A stretch of DNA of 10,136 nucleotides from Gemmataceae bacterium (GCA_009691815.1 SIAL01000099.1:1-10136); one strand, 5' to 3'. Shown: positions 1 through 6,823, numbered from the stretch's first letter. Notes: a model not told the origin generated them from the sequence alone. Made by a program: numbers and translations.

Positions 1-73
1 TCCCCTTATTGGTCACCATCCGGATCGCTTCCATCTTGTAGTCCCCGGTAAATTGCCGCCGTTCCGTACTCAT
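1..73 (-). CDS. IS3-type transposase OrfA, N-terminal fragment
   Basis: The ATG at 73-71 opens a frame that stays open to the window edge, giving 24 codons. It starts MSTERRQFTGDYKMEAI and continues with RMVT. This matches the usual beginning of IS3-family OrfA proteins: a basic R/K-R-x-F-T/S stretch, then a K-x-E-A-[IV] helix that starts the helix-turn-helix DNA-binding domain. OrfA normally has about 90-120 residues and is joined to the DDE-domain OrfB by a -1 frameshift; none of that is visible. An AAGGG/GAGGGG purine stretch just upstream serves as the ribosome binding site. The call rests on few residues plus the adjacent terminal repeat. Integrity of the transposase cannot be judged. 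Confidence 0.7.
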   Translation of the reverse strand, partial: MSTERRQFTGDYKMEAIRMVTNKG

Positions 74-122
74 GCCCTTGTCCCCTCTTAACAACTTGTT
101 GTACCCACTTACACTTTATCCC

Positions 123-149
123 ACTGTCCGGGAAATGGTGGCCAGACCA
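123..149 (-). repeat. Terminal inverted repeat of the insertion sequence
   Basis: The 27 bp read TGGTCTGGCCACC...GGACAGT on the minus strand and mark the element end next to the transposase start. The ends of the repeat are estimated, since the matching repeat at the other end is not in the window. Confidence 0.55.
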
Positions 150-262
150 AACCGTCTAAAGTGGCGGAGTATACATGGTAAAAGGAATTGGTAATGGGAA
201 TGCCTTGAATTTGGCTTCCAAAATGTTTAACAGATTCTAAGGACCCTGACAACTTTGGCTGG
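150..262. other. Intergenic spacer between the IS end and the kinase gene
   Basis: This 113-bp stretch holds no gene that I can support. It contains a bulged inverted repeat at 197-219 (GGAA-T-GCC / GGC-TTCC, 8-nt loop), about 45 nt beyond the kinase stop codon at 263. That could end the minus-strand operon transcript, although no uninterrupted T run follows it directly. A run of four T lies about 14 nt further on. Confidence 0.35.
197..219 (-). terminator. Possible weak terminator hairpin after the kinase gene
   Basis: Inverted repeat with seven paired bases, one bulged base and an 8-nt loop, located downstream of the last gene of the minus-strand operon. The minus strand after the stem reads CATTACCAATTCCTTTT, so the T-rich part is delayed and short. 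It is reported only as a possible terminator or 3' end stabiliser. Confidence 0.25.
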
Positions 263-1291
263 CTAAATAAAGCGGGCCAAGGCCTCCCGAAGCAAAGCGG
301 GGGGAGCCGTTCCCGTGGTCCCGATCTGGCGAATCGTTACCGAGGCGACCAGCATCGCCAAACCCATCGCTTCGGAAACGCTTGCTCCCGTGGCGCAAGC
401 CGCCGCTAGGGCCGCGCTGACACTATCCCCCGCCCCGACCACATCAATGGGACCGGTCACAGGCAACGCCATTTCATAAACCGCTACTTTGTCTGGAAAG
501 GAATGAAGAATGCCGTCTTGGCTTAGGGTGCAAAAAACCGGCTGGCCCCTATCCTTGGCAAGGCTTGCAATGGTTTTGGGCATTTCTTCCGAACTTTGGA
601 CGGAACTTCTTCCCAACATCCGAGCCACTTCGTCCCGATTGGGTTTGATGGTGACCCCTTGAAACGCCCCAATCCTTTCGCGACTATCGGCCATGATAAA
701 CTTGTCGGGATAGCGGTCCTGTAGAGCCTTGAGTCGGGTGATCCCACCGGTGGTCACCACGCCGCAGTCGATCTGGCTGACCTGATCCAAAACAATGAGC
801 GCATCCAATTGGCCCATGGATGCCTCGATAGCATCCCATAATTTTGCCTCTACCTGCTTGGGTAATGTCTCCCGGTTTTTGATGTCCATGCGGTTGATTT
901 CACGGGAAACGACCCCGGTTTCGGAATAGATCGGTTTGGTGTAAGTAGGCGTCCGCCGTAAGGGTTCCACAAAAAGGTGCTCCACCCCCACCCCATTAAG
1001 CCGACTCAACGCTTGGGCCAATTCATAGCCTTCGCCATCATCCCCACGCATCGAGAAAATCTCGATCTGGCCCACTCCCAATGCGTGGAGGTTGTTGATC
1101 ACGGTCCCGCTCGCTCCGGGCTGGGAACGCACTTGAACCACTTGATATGCGGTAAGTCCCGTCTCAATGGAAGGTTCGTCAAGGCCCGCGTCAATCTCCA
1201 AATAGCGATCCAAAAAGAGATCGCCAAAAACGCCAATCCGGCAAGAAGCAAATTGGGAGAGCATCCGCTCCAAAGCATTTGGAGTGATCAT
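263..1291 (-). CDS. PfkB-family carbohydrate kinase (RfaE/HldE-like variant)
   Basis: Member of the ribokinase/PfkB superfamily of ATP-dependent sugar and nucleoside kinases. Counting from the ATG at 1291 (342 residues), the N-terminal strand GVFGDLFLDRY (about 20-30) resembles the start of heptose-7-phosphate kinases. The C-terminal PfkB signature is D283-V-V-G-A-G-D289-S, with G286-A-G forming the anion hole and D289 the expected catalytic base. KPNRDE (216-221) is the usual P-N-x-x-E element. The sugar-binding loop, normally GGAANVA, is PGASGTV (58-64). The protein is therefore probably not a true HldE, and no nucleotidyltransferase domain follows. The ATG overlaps the stop of the upstream DHS-like gene (ATGA), which argues for translational coupling. 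An in-frame GTG two codons earlier (1297) is an alternative start. The substrate is unknown; a phosphorylated sugar-like metabolite linked to its neighbour is my inference. Confidence 0.88.
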   Translation of the reverse strand: MITPNALERMLSQFASCRIGVFGDLFLDRYLEIDAGLDEPSIETGLTAYQVVQVRSQPGASGTVINNLHALGVGQIEIFSMRGDDGEGYELAQALSRLNGVGVEHLFVEPLRRTPTYTKPIYSETGVVSREINRMDIKNRETLPKQVEAKLWDAIEASMGQLDALIVLDQVSQIDCGVVTTGGITRLKALQDRYPDKFIMADSRERIGAFQGVTIKPNRDEVARMLGRSSVQSSEEMPKTIASLAKDRGQPVFCTLSQDGILHSFPDKVAVYEMALPVTGPIDVVGAGDSVSAALAAACATGASVSEAMGLAMLVASVTIRQIGTTGTAPPALLREALARFI

Positions 1292-2325
1292 CGGCACTTG
1301 TCCAAAGGGTGCTCATTCAACCGCTTCAATGCCTCACGCCTAAGGGCGGGCAAGGTATCGCGGTGATCTCCCGCAATATAACTGCTGACCCCACCGTCCA
1401 CTACCGTGCGAACAAGAATGGTCTTCCAAGGGCGGTAATAATATTTGGGATCCGTTTTGGGGGCTTGTTGTCGGTGGTCACCCTCAATGGGAACCAGATC
1501 AAAAACGGCGGTGGTAAACTTGGCGATGGATTTTCCTTGTTGGAGGGCCACATTTCTGGCCATGGAAAGAGCCTTGAGGTAGACCTCCGGCCCCATAACG
1601 GCCGAGCCGAAACTCAGCAACACTCCCCCCTCCAAATGACGGACGGCCTCGGTGAAGATCAGAAAATCATCATAGCTGGCGGCTCCGAGTACCCCTCCAT
1701 CGCAATTGGGATGTTCGTGGATGATGTCATAGCCGATGCCTATGTGAACGGTTACCGGAATGTCGCGCTTGATCGCCTGAGCCATAACGCTCACCTCTTT
1801 GTGGGGAAAATCGCCCAAAAGGATGGCGCGGCCAATGGACTCACCCATGCCCATACCCTGCTTGTGGCCGGTTGCCACGACATCGTTAATAGTGGCGGTT
1901 TCCTTCCATAAACCAAACTCACCGGTGCGGATGTATTTCGCGACCGACTCGGTGGTGGCCCCGATCAGAGCCAACTCATAGTCATGAATGGGTCCGGCAC
2001 CGTTCATGGCTATATGGCTAATAAGGCCAAGGTCCATCAGGTCGATGAGGTGCTTTTGGACCCCGGCCCGAAGGACATGAGCCCCCATCATCAGGATTCT
2101 GGGACGGCCAGCCTCTTTGGCTTCGACTAGGGCTTTTGCCAAACCCGGTAAGGCCGGGTGTTCAAAAAGGGTGGTCGAATCCAGCTCAAGAAGCACTCCA
2201 AGGTCGAGGTCGTGTTCTCGTTCCGCAAGGGGACGGATCTTGAGTTGGGCTCGGTCAAACTTGGGAAAAGGCACGAGCAACTCCGGATGGGTGGACAAAA
2301 GGAATGGGTAGGAATTTCCCTTCAT
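1288..2325 (-). CDS. Deoxyhypusine-synthase-like NAD-fold protein
   Basis: 345 residues from the ATG at 2325. It resembles the deoxyhypusine/homospermidine synthase fold: a Rossmann-like core with MMGAHVLRAGVQ (79-90), MNGAGPIHDYE (107-117), IGATTES (121-127), HIGIGYDIIHEHPNCDG (194-210) and FGSAVMGPEVYL (239-250). Near the C-terminus, YYYRPWKT (295-302) has a Trp-Lys pair at a place where deoxyhypusine synthases carry their catalytic lysine (W-G-K); this correspondence is my visual alignment. Bacteria lack eIF5A, so hypusine formation is unlikely, and polyamine transfer or another NAD-dependent reaction is possible. The open frame extends upstream to 2589 inside ubiD, but that stretch has shadow-like composition. 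A TTG at 2382 overlapping the ubiD stop is an alternative start without a good ribosome site. I recall the same protein type next to a PfkB kinase in other bacteria. Function unproven. Confidence 0.8.
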   Translation of the reverse strand: MKGNSYPFLLSTHPELLVPFPKFDRAQLKIRPLAEREHDLDLGVLLELDSTTLFEHPALPGLAKALVEAKEAGRPRILMMGAHVLRAGVQKHLIDLMDLGLISHIAMNGAGPIHDYELALIGATTESVAKYIRTGEFGLWKETATINDVVATGHKQGMGMGESIGRAILLGDFPHKEVSVMAQAIKRDIPVTVHIGIGYDIIHEHPNCDGGVLGAASYDDFLIFTEAVRHLEGGVLLSFGSAVMGPEVYLKALSMARNVALQQGKSIAKFTTAVFDLVPIEGDHRQQAPKTDPKYYYRPWKTILVRTVVDGGVSSYIAGDHRDTLPALRREALKRLNEHPLDKCR

Positions 2326-2378
2326 CTTACCAAAGGCCCTGGGGATCGCCCTTAAAGTTTCAATCCGCGAAATGCGAT

Positions 2379-4241
2379 TCAAAACAGCCCATGCAAAGGC
2401 CCTCCGCGGGCCGCAAGCTCCTCCACCCGGCGGATCGTTTGAGGGTCTTCTTCCAACAAGGGCGCATGGTGCGGCTTGGGCCGGGCATCTAAAATCAACA
2501 CCCCCTTGCAACCCCAATGTTTGTTTATCGTAAAGGCCCCGACCCCATCCAAATCCCGTGCGGGATCGGACCGGGTAAAAGTTGCCCAAAGCCAGTTTGC
2601 CAGATTCGCACTGAGAAAATCCGAATGATCCGTCAAGCAGACCATGGCAAATCGGTTGATAGGGTGATCCAGCGGAATCGACTTGGCAATTTCCCGAATG
2701 TCACCCGGTTGGCCCGATTCGGCCGGGGCAAACCGAGGTGCCCTAAGCGCGAGCACCCCCGGAAAACAGAGCCGAGGTTGATCCAAACCCGCGGGAAGTT
2801 GATCTAGCCCATCGAGAGTATGAACCAGGGTTCGGAGGATAGGGCCGCCTGCGGCAAAGACCACTTTGGATCCTTGGTTTAGGCCCTCCCCAGAATAATC
2901 GAGCGTGTCGATGGTGGTTTTTGTTTGAAAATGCAGATCGCGGGTGAAATCCATCCGACCAAGCACCGCCGCCAAAAAAGCAGGTTTGTCCTTTAGGCAA
3001 ATGCCGGGGGCAACGGCCGCATCGAGGATGAAAAGGTATTTCGCTAAACTCAATTGCCCTGTTCCCAAAATAAGGTTGGCTTGGGTCAATAGTTCCGCCG
3101 GGCCCTTGTACGAACCGGACTCTTGATAGGGAGTATACCGTTCGCTTCCCAAAGCAAAAAGGAGGGGATGGACTCCGGCTTCATCGACCGCATGAACGCC
3201 CTTCACCCCGGGTAACCTTTTGGGAACCACGCCGCTTGTGAGTTCGTGAATGAAAGCACCAAAAGCGGAGTCCTCTTGAGGAGGTCGGCCGACCACCGTA
3301 AAAGGCCAAATGGCATCCTTGCGATGAAAGGTTCGGTCCACCTGCAAAACCGGAAAATCATGTTTCATGCTGTAATAGCCAAGGTGATCCCCGAAAGGCC
3401 CCTCGGGCCGATTTACGCCGGGGCGAATCAAACCACAAATGGCAAAATCGGCGTCCGCCCAAACGGGAGGATGCCAAGGTTTTGCTCCGGGAAATCGGGC
3501 CATGCGGACGGGCCTTCCCGCCAAAACCCCGGCGAAGGCACACTCTGGAATTCCCTCGGGCAAAGGCATCACCGCCGCAATCGTCCAGGCCGGCGGGCCT
3601 CCGACCATTACGCTGACCCCAAGAGGTTCGTTTCGGGAAATGGCGGTGGTGTGATGAACCCCAATTCCCCGATGGATTTGGTAGTGTAAGCCGACTTCCG
3701 TGTTGGGAACATATTCATTACCATCCAATTGGACCCGGTACATTCCCAAGTTGGATTGGCGCCATCCCCGACGGCTAGGATCCTCCGAATAGACTAGGGG
3801 CAAAGTAACAAATGCCCCGCCATCCTTTGGCCAGCACTTTACCTTGGGCAGATTCAAAAGGTCGGTGGTATGGGATAATACCGGTGCCCTCCACGCCCTC
3901 CTGGGAAGGGCGGAAAGCCCCCGCCAGGGAAGATCCCAATAGCGCCAGAATGTGCGAGCCATTCTTTCGGGATCCGCCTGAACTTCCAAAAGCCGATGCA
4001 CGGAGTCGAGCGTATCGCGAAAAAGAAACCGGATCCGTTCGATCGTTCCAAAGAGGTTTGAAACCAAAGGAAACGGGGAGCCCATGGGCCGTGTGAAAAG
4101 AAGGGCCGGACCACCCGCCGCCGAAACTCGCCTTTGAATGGCGGGAATCTCTAGGGAGGGGTTTACCTCCGCGTCGATTCGCTTCAGTTGCCCAGTTCGC
4201 TCCAGATCGGCCACCGCTTGGGCCAAGTTTTTATAGCCCAT
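2379..4241 (-). CDS. UbiD-family prenylated-FMN-dependent decarboxylase
   Basis: 620 residues. UbiD enzymes reversibly decarboxylate aromatic or unsaturated acids using prenylated FMN made by UbiX; no ubiX is in the window. The key residues are in place: N164-L-G-M-Y-R169 supplies the metal-binding Asn and catalytic Arg, H186 is the likely metal/cofactor His, and E280-G-P-F-G-D285 supplies the E/D pair of the E-R-E/D network (D at the second position, as in many UbiD proteins). The length exceeds E. coli UbiD (about 500) and is closer to the roughly 600-residue UbiD paralogs linked to menaquinone synthesis in some bacteria. That makes a quinone-pathway role possible, but an unrelated aromatic acid substrate is equally allowed. 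The ATG directly follows the stop of the upstream small gene (TAAATG), with GGAG 9 nt upstream as ribosome site. It is followed by the DHS-like gene after 53 bp. Confidence 0.92.
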   Translation of the reverse strand: MGYKNLAQAVADLERTGQLKRIDAEVNPSLEIPAIQRRVSAAGGPALLFTRPMGSPFPLVSNLFGTIERIRFLFRDTLDSVHRLLEVQADPERMARTFWRYWDLPWRGLSALPRRAWRAPVLSHTTDLLNLPKVKCWPKDGGAFVTLPLVYSEDPSRRGWRQSNLGMYRVQLDGNEYVPNTEVGLHYQIHRGIGVHHTTAISRNEPLGVSVMVGGPPAWTIAAVMPLPEGIPECAFAGVLAGRPVRMARFPGAKPWHPPVWADADFAICGLIRPGVNRPEGPFGDHLGYYSMKHDFPVLQVDRTFHRKDAIWPFTVVGRPPQEDSAFGAFIHELTSGVVPKRLPGVKGVHAVDEAGVHPLLFALGSERYTPYQESGSYKGPAELLTQANLILGTGQLSLAKYLFILDAAVAPGICLKDKPAFLAAVLGRMDFTRDLHFQTKTTIDTLDYSGEGLNQGSKVVFAAGGPILRTLVHTLDGLDQLPAGLDQPRLCFPGVLALRAPRFAPAESGQPGDIREIAKSIPLDHPINRFAMVCLTDHSDFLSANLANWLWATFTRSDPARDLDGVGAFTINKHWGCKGVLILDARPKPHHAPLLEEDPQTIRRVEELAARGGPLHGLF

Positions 4242-4544
4242 TTAGGTAGGCTCCGGGGCGGATTCATCGACTGAATCAAGGTGGGCTGCGGAATCAAGGT
4301 GTGCAACTGAATCAAGGTGGGCGATGAAGCGATCCCCCGGTTGAGTCCTAAGGGGAGATTCGAGTTGTGCCCATCCCCCTTCCAGCACAATTCCCCGCTT
4401 AACCAAAACAGTCTCTTGATCTTCCATTCGTTTTAAAAGACGCACGCCCTGACCGGGTAACGCCCCAGAAAGATGGATGCGCTCAACGATGCGAGCCTCA
4501 ATAAAGTCGAAGCGGTAACCGGTTTCTTGCCATAGCGAAATCAT
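4242..4544 (-). CDS. Small protein of unknown function with C-terminal hexapeptide repeats
   Basis: I do not recognise this family. From the ATG at 4544 it has 100 residues: a compact hydrophobic/charged part (1-74, with ARIVERIHLSGALPGQGVRLL followed by a basic stretch), then three tandem copies of A-H-L-D-S-[VA] (75-92) and an acidic/proline tail ending PEPT. There is no signal peptide or membrane segment. The chosen ATG has a good ribosome site (AGAGAGAGGA at 4554-4563, AGGA 9 nt from the start). An in-frame TTG at 4592 would add 16 residues (L-R-T-E-I-N-Y-D-F...), but it is a rare start with a poorly spaced ribosome site. Its stop abuts the ubiD start, so it is very likely co-transcribed and coupled with ubiD. 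It could be an accessory subunit or regulator of the decarboxylase; this is inferred from position only. Confidence 0.68.
   Translation of the reverse strand: MISLWQETGYRFDFIEARIVERIHLSGALPGQGVRLLKRMEDQETVLVKRGIVLEGGWAQLESPLRTQPGDRFIAHLDSVAHLDSAAHLDSVDESAPEPT
4269..4322 (-). repeat. Three tandem 18-bp repeats encoding A-H-L-D-S-V/A
   Basis: Units at 4305-4322, 4287-4304 and 4269-4286. The outer two differ at a single base (17 of 18 identical), while the middle one carries several substitutions. The unit is a multiple of three, so copy number changes would keep the reading frame. It lies near the 3' end of the small gene upstream of ubiD. Confidence 0.85.
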
Positions 4545-4619
4545 TTCGGACCATCCTCTCTCTAGAAAATCATAGTTGATCTCCGTCCTCAAACTCTCCC
4601 AGACAAAGGAATTCTTTCC

Positions 4620-5309
4620 ATGACCAACCGCGCTAGAACCATCGTATTAACAGGTGCCAGCAAAGGACTTGGCCGGGCCATGGCTCTTGGATTTGCCAAA
4701 TTGGGTCATCGAATATTGGGTTGCGGGCGAAATCAGGCGGACCTCGATTCCTTGGCCAAAGAGCTGGGAAAACCCCATGAATTTGTCCTAGTGGATATTT
4801 GCCAATCGTCAGAACTGAATCATTGGGCGAAGTCCCTTCTGGAGCGTGAAATCGTTCCCGACTTGCTCATCAACAATGCGGCGGTAATCAACAAACCGGC
4901 CCTAACTTGGATGATTCCCGCCGAGGAATGGGCCCGGATTTTCCAGACCAATGTGGTGGGAACGGCCGCCGTGATCCAAGCCTTTGTGCCGGCCATGGTC
5001 AAAGCCAAGCAGGGTGTCATCGTCAATTTTAGCTCGCTTTGGGGACGGTCCACCTCCGCCGAGGTCGGCCCCTATTGTGCCAGCAAATACGCCATCGAAG
5101 GCCTCAATGGTTCCCTATCCCAAGAGCTTCCGCAAGGGATGGCGGCGGTGGCGCTTAACCCAGGTATCATACATACCCAAATGCTTGAAGTCTGTTTTGG
5201 AGTTGGAGCAAACGCCTATCCCAGCCCGACCACTTGGGCGGAGTTGGCGGTCCCCTACATCTTGAATTTGGATGGTAAAAACAACGGTCAATCGCTGACC
5301 GTTGCCTAA
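4620..5309 (+). CDS. Short-chain dehydrogenase/reductase (classical SDR)
   Basis: 229 residues, an NAD(P)-dependent oxidoreductase of the classical SDR family, probably cytoplasmic. Motifs in order: TGASKGLG (11-18) for the dinucleotide-binding Gly-rich loop, the acidic D59-I adenine-site pair, NNAA (85-88), the active-site Asn N111 in QTNVVG, Ser in NFSS (138-139), and Y152-C-A-S-K156 (YxxxK catalytic pair), followed by PG (181-182). R37 after the second strand (GCGRN) suggests NADP(H) preference. The protein is slightly short at the C-terminus compared with the usual 250, so the substrate loop region is compact. The ribosome site AAAGGA ends 9 nt before the ATG. It is the only plus-strand gene. 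It diverges from the ubiD operon and converges on the deacetylase gene 14 bp away. The substrate cannot be told from sequence. Confidence 0.93.
   Translation: MTNRARTIVLTGASKGLGRAMALGFAKLGHRILGCGRNQADLDSLAKELGKPHEFVLVDICQSSELNHWAKSLLEREIVPDLLINNAAVINKPALTWMIPAEEWARIFQTNVVGTAAVIQAFVPAMVKAKQGVIVNFSSLWGRSTSAEVGPYCASKYAIEGLNGSLSQELPQGMAAVALNPGIIHTQMLEVCFGVGANAYPSPTTWAELAVPYILNLDGKNNGQSLTVA
5277..5303 (-). terminator. Intrinsic terminator of the deacetylase gene, inside the 3' end of the SDR gene
   Basis: A perfect 8-bp inverted repeat, AACGGTCA (5283-5290) and TGACCGTT (5296-5303), encloses a 5-nt loop. On the minus strand it is followed by G and five T (5281-5277). It starts 20 nt after the deacetylase stop codon, the right place for its rho-independent terminator. 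The same bases encode the last residues of the SDR protein (NNGQSLTV region). The plus-strand side has no T run, so it should act in one direction only. Confidence 0.82.
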
Positions 5310-5323
5310 TGCGAGACGGCCCC

Positions 5324-6823
5324 TTAGGGAGCTTTTAGGTCCGCGGGTTTAATCGTCCAAGCCTGTCGGCGGGCGTGAGCCATCAGATTTGGAGCACGAA
5401 ACCCTTCCGGGAAAATAACCCAGTTCCAAAGCCTTGCCTCGTCCTTTTCGACAGCATCGGCCGCCTTTAAGCGTGCTTGGGGGAACTCCCAATCCGCTTC
5501 GGGAAAGGTGCCATCACCGGGGGAACCGAGCCAAGCCTTTCGGATCCCGGCCAAGAAAGACTCCGGGGAAATCGCGGTGCTTCCCAACCAGACCGCGGGG
5601 GAAATTTGGCCATTTTGTTCGAGTTGCTGGCGCACCTCCGCCAGGGCCTGACGGACAAGATACAAAGGCACTTTTAGGGTATTGGCCAGTGGGGCCGGGC
5701 TTTGGGTGGACGGCCCCGCCAAGTCTTTCTTTAGCTTGTAAGACTTGGTTTTGCCTTGGAACCGATCTAGGCTTGCTTGAACAGAAAGGTCAAGGATCTC
5801 GGCGGCACTTAAACTCCCCTCGGGAACCCGAACCCAGGTCGGATCGGAACCCATAGCAACCAATGCCGCCTCGATTTGGCTGGCATTAAAGGCACCCGCG
5901 GTCTCGGGATAGTAGGCCATAACTTCTTTAGCGGTGACAAATCGCACTTCGGGAAACCGCTTCATGTGGCGGACAAATCCCTCGAAATTGCGCCAAGCAA
6001 GCGCCTCTTCTTCGGGGGTTTTCCTTGGCGGAAACTTCCAATCTTTTCGGTCGGGTGAGGCGCCTTTTCGAAAATTGACCCCATCCCAAAACTCTGTGTG
6101 GACGAATTCGCAAGGGTGATAGACGACGCTCACAATACCTCCCCCCGCCGCAAGGAGTTTGTCCCGTGCGGCGTTAAACTTGGCGATGCCCTCGCCCATT
6201 CCGTTGGGGGTTTTGAGATCGGCACGAATGGTATGTTCCAGTTGATACAAATTGAGGACACCCCCCATCCGACAGGGCTTTCCCTCGATGGAGACATGGC
6301 GGCCCGAGTCTAGGTAAATCATGTCCCATTCCCGCAAAACAGGATAACTTTGCGGACCCCAAGAGCTGCCGGGTTGGCCATAGCAGCTAGGCCAAACGCC
6401 AAACACTTCATGAACCGTTTGCCTACCCTTTCCCTCGCGCCGACGAAACTCGCGAACCCCTTCCTCAAAACCCAAACCATTGAGGTACATCGCCGGACTC
6501 GGCGGGATACTATGGTTGGTTGAATGGTACCCAATGTCATGCGCCTTTAGGGCTTCGATTACATCCTTTCTACCGCGATCCTTGAGCACTTGGGCCTTTT
6601 CCCCCACGATTTTGAAAACCCCTCGAATCCCTTCGGACTTTAGAAAATCGGCCAATTTTAGGGCGGCATCATCGCTTGCCGGCAGGATGTAGTCTTCCGT
6701 GTCAAACCAAAGAATAACAAGGATGGGCTTTGGATTGGCGCTTTTGGGTTTGCCATCCTTTGCCCAAAGATTGCCCCCAATACCCGAAAGAAACAACGAA
6801 AAAAGGAGAAGGTTTCGAATCAT
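5324..6823 (-). CDS. Secreted polysaccharide-deacetylase-like protein (NodB fold) with extra C-terminal part
   Basis: 499 residues. The N-terminus has a basic start, a hydrophobic stretch (about 4-16) and a likely signal peptidase I site after NLWA-K, so it is exported. A carbohydrate esterase 4/NodB-type domain follows (about 33-300): WFDTEDY (39-45) is motif 1 with D41 as probable base and E43/D44 near the metal, H100-S-T-N-H104 is the HxxxH metal motif, GQPGSSWGP (149-157) stands for motif 3, and YHPCEFVH (235-242) supplies the late histidine. This resembles the divergent FDxED-type deacetylases more than classic TFDDG enzymes. Residues 310-499 are a helical region I cannot assign, perhaps for envelope binding. 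Ribosome site GGGAG lies 7 nt before the ATG. Likely substrate is an N- or O-acetylated surface polysaccharide, by family inference. Confidence 0.82.
   Translation of the reverse strand: MIRNLLLFSLFLSGIGGNLWAKDGKPKSANPKPILVILWFDTEDYILPASDDAALKLADFLKSEGIRGVFKIVGEKAQVLKDRGRKDVIEALKAHDIGYHSTNHSIPPSPAMYLNGLGFEEGVREFRRREGKGRQTVHEVFGVWPSCYGQPGSSWGPQSYPVLREWDMIYLDSGRHVSIEGKPCRMGGVLNLYQLEHTIRADLKTPNGMGEGIAKFNAARDKLLAAGGGIVSVVYHPCEFVHTEFWDGVNFRKGASPDRKDWKFPPRKTPEEEALAWRNFEGFVRHMKRFPEVRFVTAKEVMAYYPETAGAFNASQIEAALVAMGSDPTWVRVPEGSLSAAEILDLSVQASLDRFQGKTKSYKLKKDLAGPSTQSPAPLANTLKVPLYLVRQALAEVRQQLEQNGQISPAVWLGSTAISPESFLAGIRKAWLGSPGDGTFPEADWEFPQARLKAADAVEKDEARLWNWVIFPEGFRAPNLMAHARRQAWTIKPADLKAP

Larger units (their letters stand above)
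1..149 (-). mobile_element. End of an IS3-family-like insertion sequence (partial, runs off the window)
   Basis: Read on the minus strand, the element begins with TGGTCTGGCCACC (from 149) and continues to ...CGGACAGT at 123. This is followed by a short leader, a purine-rich ribosome binding site and the start of an OrfA-type transposase at 73. A terminus starting with TG just ahead of an orfA start is typical of IS3-family elements. The rest of the element, including orfB, the frameshift site, the other terminal repeat and any target duplication, lies outside the window. The boundary at 149 is inferred from the TG end and the repeat-like sequence, because the partner repeat cannot be seen. 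The insertion lies 113 bp downstream of the kinase stop codon and interrupts no gene visible here. Confidence 0.72.

Noticed and set aside
1309..1911. 200-codon plus-strand open frame antisense to the DHS-like gene
   Set aside because: It is a mirror frame of a well-supported gene, with no recognisable protein motif and no ribosome site that I could support.
2326..2589. N-terminal extension of the DHS-like gene into ubiD
   Set aside because: The added 88 residues are Arg/Gly/Pro-rich shadow sequence of the ubiD 3' end; the family-like part begins after the ATG at 2325.
3246..3689. 147-codon plus-strand open frame inside ubiD
   Set aside because: Basic, Pro/Arg-rich translation without motifs, fully antisense to conserved UbiD catalytic sequence.
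5314..5336. Plus-strand terminator for the SDR gene (CCC-TTA-GGG followed by AGCTTTT)
   Set aside because: The stem is only three base pairs with a tiny loop; not enough for a rho-independent terminator.
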